From the NCBI GenBank assembly GCA_027924645.1, contig BSBN01001752.1, forward strand, positions 10,682,001 to 10,746,000: DNA of 64,000 nt, written 5' to 3'. The position numbers were made by a program, and so were the translations under genes. Under the pieces are notes generated by a model. That model was given only the letters and a program-made list of their open reading frames with translations, did not search any database and was not told the DNA's origin. This stretch comes from Cunninghamia lanceolata (Eukaryota; Streptophyta; Pinopsida; Cupressales; Cupressaceae). Below, piece after piece: positions 58,228-64,000 of this stretch (position 1 is its first letter; each line of letters begins with the position of its first letter).

Positions 58228-61200
58228 TGTCATTGATGTTTGTTTTTCGACAAGTCAACAATAGAGTAAAACACTAGAGTATCCCACTCTCTCTTGAATA
58301 AAGCTCTTCAAAGGCTGAACTATGTGATCCAGTGAAGTAACTCCAAGGTTCCTTTTTTATGATTCATGATGGGTTAACTCAGTGATTACATGTGATCTTG
58401 TTGGTAATCACAAAGGGACTTACATTAGACTCTTCTTCTTTTATTTAAATTATCTCTCCTTCAGTGTGGATGACATATGTACAAGACTTCAATGATAAAA
58501 AAAAGAAAAAGGATAGGGTTCAAGGAGCTAATCTAAGGTCAATGAAGTAAATGATGATGTATGAATAGACAAACTCCTTGATAAACCTAACTCCACTTCG
58601 CCAAGGATGCCTACAACTACATGGAGTTGGTGCAATCTCCTAAGGTAAACGAATGGTTTTCAAATCATGAAGCTTACATGAACACCCATTAAATGGCACA
58701 GCTCAAACAAGCATCCACAATCGAACTTACGCAAATTAGACTCAGACTAGATATTTGATCAACTCCTAGCTCATGCTTTTGACATTCATCGTTGGTGAAG
58801 TAAATGATGATGTATGAATAGACAAACTCCTTGATAAACCTAACTCCACTTCGCCAAGGATGCCTACAACTACATGGAGTTGGTGCCATCTCCTAAGGTA
58901 AACGAATGGTTTTCAAATCATAAAGCTTACAGGAACACCCATTAAATGGCGCAGCTCAAACAAGCATCCACAATCGAACTTATGCAAATTAGACTCAGAC
59001 TAGCTTTACACAACACTTCACCAACGATGAATGTCAAAAGCATGAGCTAGGAGTTGATCAAATATCCAGTACAACATACATAACATCAAAGAGCTTCTAA
59101 TCTACTTTTAATCTACTTTGAAACATCTCTCCACTTCATTAAGATTCAAGAAATCATGTTACTCCACAAGACAACACTTAACACCAAACAATGCTCCAAT
59201 GTCTTTGCATTAATTTTGAGAAATATTTACAACTTCAAGCACTCTCTCAGAGAATTTCGAGAGTTTCTTCTACTCTACTCCTACTTGCCTACTCACTACT
59301 GAATTACAAATGAGGCAACAAGGCCTTTATATAGAGGTCCAGGTTTACAATGAATGGCTTAGATCAATTTGATAGCCAAGGGCTTAGATCATGCCACCTC
59401 AATAGGTAGTTACAACAACTTGCTATTTTTAGTACAAAAGAGAGGCAATGAAGGCACATTTTCCAATGTGATAAGGATAAGATGAAATCATTTAAAACAT
59501 CTTCCACATAGGCGTCCTTTGGCTTCTTTTATTAAATGATACATTAAATGTAGTTGAAATGATGTGGCGACTTGTAACTGGATAATAATGTGTGTATGCC
59601 ACGTAGATGCCACCTTGGCAACTTTGATGAACTCCCAACTTGCATCACCTTGTATGATGTCTTTGATGTGGTTGCTTTGATGATATATGTTTGGGAAGGC
59701 ATCTTGTTGATCTTGCCTTGTTCATCTTCTTGTAAACTGGATGTATACATGTGTTGCTTCACTTGCATGACTTCATGATGTTTCTTCTTCTTGTGGGATA
59801 CATGATAATCTTCTCTGGATGATCCTTCTTGAAGGGTAATGTATATGACGATGTCGCCTCCATCATGTAAGAGTAGATGATGATGATACTTGATTCATGA
59901 TTAGAAGTAGGATCTCTCTTGAACTTGTTAATTCAGGAGGAACTTGAAGTTGAATGGATGAATGCCTTGGATTGTCTGATGATGGAGCATATGAAACTGG
60001 ATGTGAGCCTCTTGGAATGATACTTCCTCTGCAACTTGAAGGTGATTCAAGCACTTGCTCTTCGATGATCATGATGTAGTTGATGAAATGCTTCCTTGAA
60101 GATGATCTTGAAGTATTCCTAGAGCAGCCACATGATGACTCTTCCTTGAAGGTTGAAAGAACTTGAAGTAGAACGGATGCCTTTGGAAGTCTTGATAAAG
60201 ATGATCCTTTGGAGCAGCTACATGATGCCTTCTACAGCATGACAAACTTGTTGACTCCGGATGTTAGCCCCTTTGGTGATTCCTTAGCTCCATTAAAGGT
60301 CCTTGTTCCTACAAGACATAGACATGAATAAATAACTTTGAAAACAAATCACTTCAGCCCCTATATCATTTGAAATCTTATTTTTCAGTGTTCTAAAAAT
60401 GAAATTTCACAAGAAGATCATAATGATTGATTATCCTTCATACAAATTTCAATTACACTTAGACAATTTTCTGTTTAGAATTCAATGAACCTGCTGAAAA
60501 TGAAGGAGAAATTAGAATTTTACCTTTAGATCAAACTTTCCAAAAGACTAATTTGGAGAGATACCTTAGAATCAGACTCAACTTGACTAAAATCAGACTT
60601 GACTTCCTAGGAAATTTCTTTGCTTTTTAGAAAATGCTGAAAGATAACAAGGACGCAGTGGTTGAGACTCTTGATTTCCCCTTGCTCTAAGCGCACTAGA
60701 TCAAGATATTGAGTCTTCATTTCTTGCTTAACCTTTCCCTCACTCTTGGCGCACTAGATCCAATGTTAAGGATCTTCTTTAAACATGATTTACCCCTTGG
60801 CGCATGGGATCAAAGGTTCGAGATCATCATCTTGTTGGCGCATGGGATCAAAGGTTCAAGATCATCATCTTGTTGACGCATGGGATCAAAGGTTTGAGAT
60901 CATCTTGTTGGCACATGGGATCAAGATTTTGCGCCAAGATTTTGCGCCACTTTATCTTTTGTCGCACTGGATGGGGAATTCGCGCCCTCTTAGTACTTAG
61001 TCGTTTTTTCAAGGTCCTTGAGGGTCAAGGTATATTGAAAAATATATTTACGTGTAAGTCTCAAATCCACCAGATTTAACATGTAGATTATAGAATTTGG
61101 AGGATCCACCAAATTTCAGACTTAGTCAATTTTTCAGGATTTTCAAAATTTCAAGCTGCCAAACTTAGTCATTTTCAGGATCTCAAACATACATCAGGAT

Positions 61201-61433
61201 GGTCCCAGTGTTCATGATTTGGATGGAATTTGATCAAGACTCTTCATTACTGCAAATTCATGTTCCAGATAAGACCTCCAGTTATAAAGCAAAATCTTCA
61301 GGAGAGAGACTTCTTGTTAGATTGGCAGAGGAAACGAACCTAAGACATCATCCAGAACTAAATGCAAAGCATCAGAGCTCAAAAAAAGGGGGTCCCCATT
61401 TGCAATGGGGCGATGTGTGATTTGGTCACAACA
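58228..61433 (-). repeat. Solo LTR, 3206 bp (copy 2)
   Basis: Reverse-complement relative of 48376-51955 along its length: the right end GGTCACAACA mirrors TGTTGTGACC, and TATA (59324-59332), motif-array and T/A-rich segments all correspond. It is flanked not by 5 bp but by 85-bp duplicated gypsy sequence. Inside, 58543-58750 is repeated at 58796-59003, and 58751-58800 has a perfect inverted copy at 59016-59065. Confidence 0.88.
60780..60990. repeat. GGCGCATGGGATC short tandem array
   Basis: Four diverged units of about 38 bp built on TTGGCGCATGGGATCAAAGG, each followed by GATCATC-type text. This is a local expansion of the array word seen in copy 1. Confidence 0.8.
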
Positions 61434-61518
61434 GGTATCCCACATATGACAAGGAATTGTATGTCATTGTTCAGGCCTGCAAATAATGGAAACACTATAT
61501 CTTGGGAAAGGAGACTAT
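61434..61518 (+). repeat. 85-bp flanking duplication, right copy
   Basis: Partner of 58142-58226. Gypsy RNase H coding continues from its end. Confidence 0.93.
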
Positions 61519-62684
61519 CATCCACACAGACCACAAACCTTTACAATTTCTAAAGACACAAAGGAAGCTACAGAATGATAGGCATCAAAATTTGCCTACT
61601 TGCAACAACTTCATCTCAATATCTGCCACAAGAAGGGAATTAATAACAAAGTTGCAGATTGCTTGAGTAGACCTTCGATCACAACCCTAACAGTGGCATT
61701 AGATTCTTGTGGCCACCAAACAGCAGATTGGCCTCAGTTGTATGGCACAGATTCTGATTTTGCTGACATTTACAACAGGCTAATAGAGGGTAAACAAGTC
61801 CATGATTTCTACTTGCGGTATGGGATTCTCTGTCACATGGGACACATATGTGTTCCATCTAGGGAGCAATAGAAGATGATATGGGAGGCACACTATAGCC
61901 GTGTTGCAGGACACTTTGGGATGGAGAAGACTACTGTTGTACTTCAGAGGTATTTTTATTGGCCCAAATTGTGACATGATGTCACTCTATACATCCGAGC
62001 TTGTATAGTTTGTGCCATTGCAAAGCCTACCAACCGTAAGCAAGGATTGTACACGCCTCCGTCCTTGATAAACCCTTGGCACTCTGTTTTGATGGATTTC
62101 ATCTCTAGCCTTCCTTCTACAAAACGTGGTCATGGTTGTGTATATGCAGATTTTCAAAAATGGTTGGTGGCTTGCGAGAAGGGGGTCTCTGCAGAAGAAA
62201 CTGCCAAGCTTTTCTATGAGAAAGTTTGGGTCCATTTTGGTTTGCCACAAAGTATCATCTCTGATACGGATAGCAGATTCCTTAGCAACTTTTGGTCATC
62301 ACTCTAGGCTTTGATGGACACCAAGTTGACAAAGTCCACTGCATTCCACCCACATACAGATGGGCAAACTGAGGTGGTAAATCGAATGATCATTCATATT
62401 TTGTGGATGTATCATTCAAAACATCCTCGCACTTGGGATGAAAGTTTGCCATATGTACAACATAGCTACAACCGTGCATAGTCCATTGATGTGGCATTAC
62501 CATCCATGCTAAGTGATCCATCAACACATGCCGAGGAGGTAGATAAGCAGCCAAGTTTGTTAAGAAAATACACCATATCCAGCAACAAGTTCATGAGATA
62601 CTGTAGCATAGCAATCAGAAGTACAAGGAAAGACATGATCAGCATCGTACACCTCATCAATTTCAGATTGGGGACAACGTCTGG
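61434..62684 (+). pseudogene. Ty3/gypsy RNase H and integrase, right part
   Basis: Continues RNase H (IIHTDHKPLQFL), then the zinc-binding domain (AGHFGMEKTTVVLQRYFYWP, CIVCAIAKPTNRKQGLY), integrase core (LMDFISSLPSTKRGHG, FGLPQSIISDTDSRFLSNFW with the second Asp, HPHTDGQTEVVNR with Glu), and IGDNVW, where it is cut by the LTR at 62685. Frameshifts and stops are frequent. It resembles chromovirus integrases, but the chromodomain is absent because of the interruption. Confidence 0.88.
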
Positions 62685-64000
62685 TGTAATGTCCCCTTCT
62701 TAGCCCAAACCGACAAGTGGAGCAGTTAGCCTATTCCAAGGTTCCCGTAGGCTAATGGAGGTGGTTAGGAAACCACTTTGGTCACTTTTTACTAGGACTT
62801 ACTATTTATAGTAAGTCAGGCAGGAGGTCACCGGTGAGGTCCGATTGACATTTCCATTTTTAGCACTGTTGGTTGGGAGTACCTAGCACATTGCACTTGG
62901 GTTTCAAATTGGCAAAGGAATTAATTGTCGAAGAATAAGTTAAATTAAATATTTAATTTATACTAGTAAAGTGCCTAAGTCACTTTATGTTATAAAGGTG
63001 ACTTATAATATTGGTTGACATAAGTTGTTTTAAAAGACATGGTGCTACAAGTTGGGCGCCCACTTCATGGGGACTTGAGGTGACATATTAAAATATAAAA
63101 TAATAAAAAGAATACCTCCTTGGGCATTGGGAGTGAAGGAGTAAAAAGAAAAGAAGTGAAGGCATTTTGGATTCATTCATTCACTCTTGGAAAATATTGT
63201 CATGAAAGCTTGAGCTTTGGCTTTGTGGCTGTACTAGGGTTTTGCAGAGACAAAAACCTCTGTAGAATCGCTCTCTTCATGTTTGAAAGACAACATCTGG
63301 AGGGTTGCTGGGAGTCTCACCTAGGGGCTTCGCATTGTGCTTTGATTGATGCATTTTGGAGGAGATTTCACAATGATAATACTCTGATTTTGTGAGCAGC
63401 TGATGGCAAATGTTTAGAGACAGATTTCAGAGCCTTTGAAGGAGTTCTAGTGATTGGTATCACTTCCCTGCTGGCCATACCACACCAGTACAGGCCGTAT
63501 CAACTTTAGAGGCAGATTTTTGGAGTTTATTTGAGTTTAATCACTCTCATATTGGCATGGACTGAGGGTAATGTTGCTGCAGTGATTATTAGTGGTGAAG
63601 AAGGCAGATTTATAACAGTTTGCTGTGATTCTTCCCTTCAGCCTGACCGTACAAGGGCAGATTTGGACGTGGTGTCACTAGAGGAGGTTCACTTGGCATT
63701 TTTGGGGTTTCATTTCATTGTATTAGGGGCATTTGGAGCTTTGAATCAGATCTGCATCAGTTGTTTGTGGAAATTCCTAACGAGGGTTGCATTTGTAGCA
63801 TTTTCTATCACCAAACCCTAGCTGGTTCATGTGCAGAAGTATTACAACTTGAAGAAAATAATATGGGTATGTTACTATAATTCATTTTGAGCAATCTTAT
63901 GATCTAGGTCTTCATTATTTTATGCATATTTGTTGTATATTTTCCGGGTATTGTTGCATGCACCATATTTCCTTGTTAAACTGCAAAACATCATATGCAA
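62685..64000 (+). repeat. LTR of a retroelement running off the right edge
   Basis: Starts TGTAATGTCCCCTTC exactly where the gypsy integrase is interrupted, and is related to the LTR at 52790 (shared GGCTAAT and GAAACCACTT-like segments). The preceding TCTGG (62680-62684) is the expected target duplication, whose partner would lie outside. No protein is recognisable; the frames at 63120-63395 and 63531-63821 carry no domain. The element type is unknown. Confidence 0.6.

Noticed and set aside
48376..61433. A single 13-kb DNA transposon with long terminal inverted repeats
   Set aside because: Each arm has its own LTR-type TG...CA ends, and copy 1 has its own GTCTC target duplication, so they are two separate LTR insertions.

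Overview
This 64-kb window looks like nuclear DNA of a large-genome seed plant, most likely a conifer or other gymnosperm. The evidence is dense nesting of decayed LTR retrotransposons, very low gene density, and a host gene with one intron of about 18.4 kb. Species and family cannot be fixed from the sequence alone. I see no rRNA, convincing tRNA, CRISPR or bacterial feature.

Layout. 1-2.1 kb: 3' end of a plus-strand Ty3/gypsy chromovirus (integrase, chromodomain, LTR). 2.15-12.2 kb: a minus-strand LINE split by a minus-strand Ty1/copia element (3314-10819; two LTRs, PBS, PPT and an exact CTATG target duplication). 12.2-19.6 kb: a truncated minus-strand Ty3/gypsy element of Tat/Athila type. 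It has an intact integrase frame and, on the opposite strand, a decayed plant mobile domain (PMD) gene with its own TATA box. 21.5-23.6 kb: a related non-coding relic.

26.05-45.4 kb: the 3' end of a host gene on the minus strand, recognisable as mannosyl-oligosaccharide glucosidase (processing alpha-glucosidase I, GH63). Five exons join in frame with GT-AG introns. The 18.4-kb intron holds a plus-strand LINE relic, a degenerate copy of the minor-spliceosome gene U11/U12-31K, GC-rich MITE-like blocks, a minisatellite, and a 5.1-kb non-autonomous gag-protease element with CCCTA target duplications. The 5' exons of the host gene are not recognisable in the window.

48.4-64 kb: nested retroelements. 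A 3.58-kb solo LTR (TSD GTCTC) lies in inverted orientation to a 3.2-kb copy at 58228-61433. Between and around them are a hAT transposase pseudogene interrupted by another LTR, a truncated minus-strand gypsy element (gag, PBS, LTR), and a plus-strand gypsy pol split by the second solo LTR. An LTR beginning at 62685 runs off the right edge.

The most unusual recurrent signal is that five unrelated LTR-element families here each carry a dispersed array of their own short CpG-containing motif, spaced roughly 20-60 bp, in non-coding parts. Other points of note: premature stops in the PMD gene that all look like C-to-T changes at CAG or CGA codons; an 85-bp near-identical duplication flanking a solo LTR; and a perfect 32-bp hairpin.
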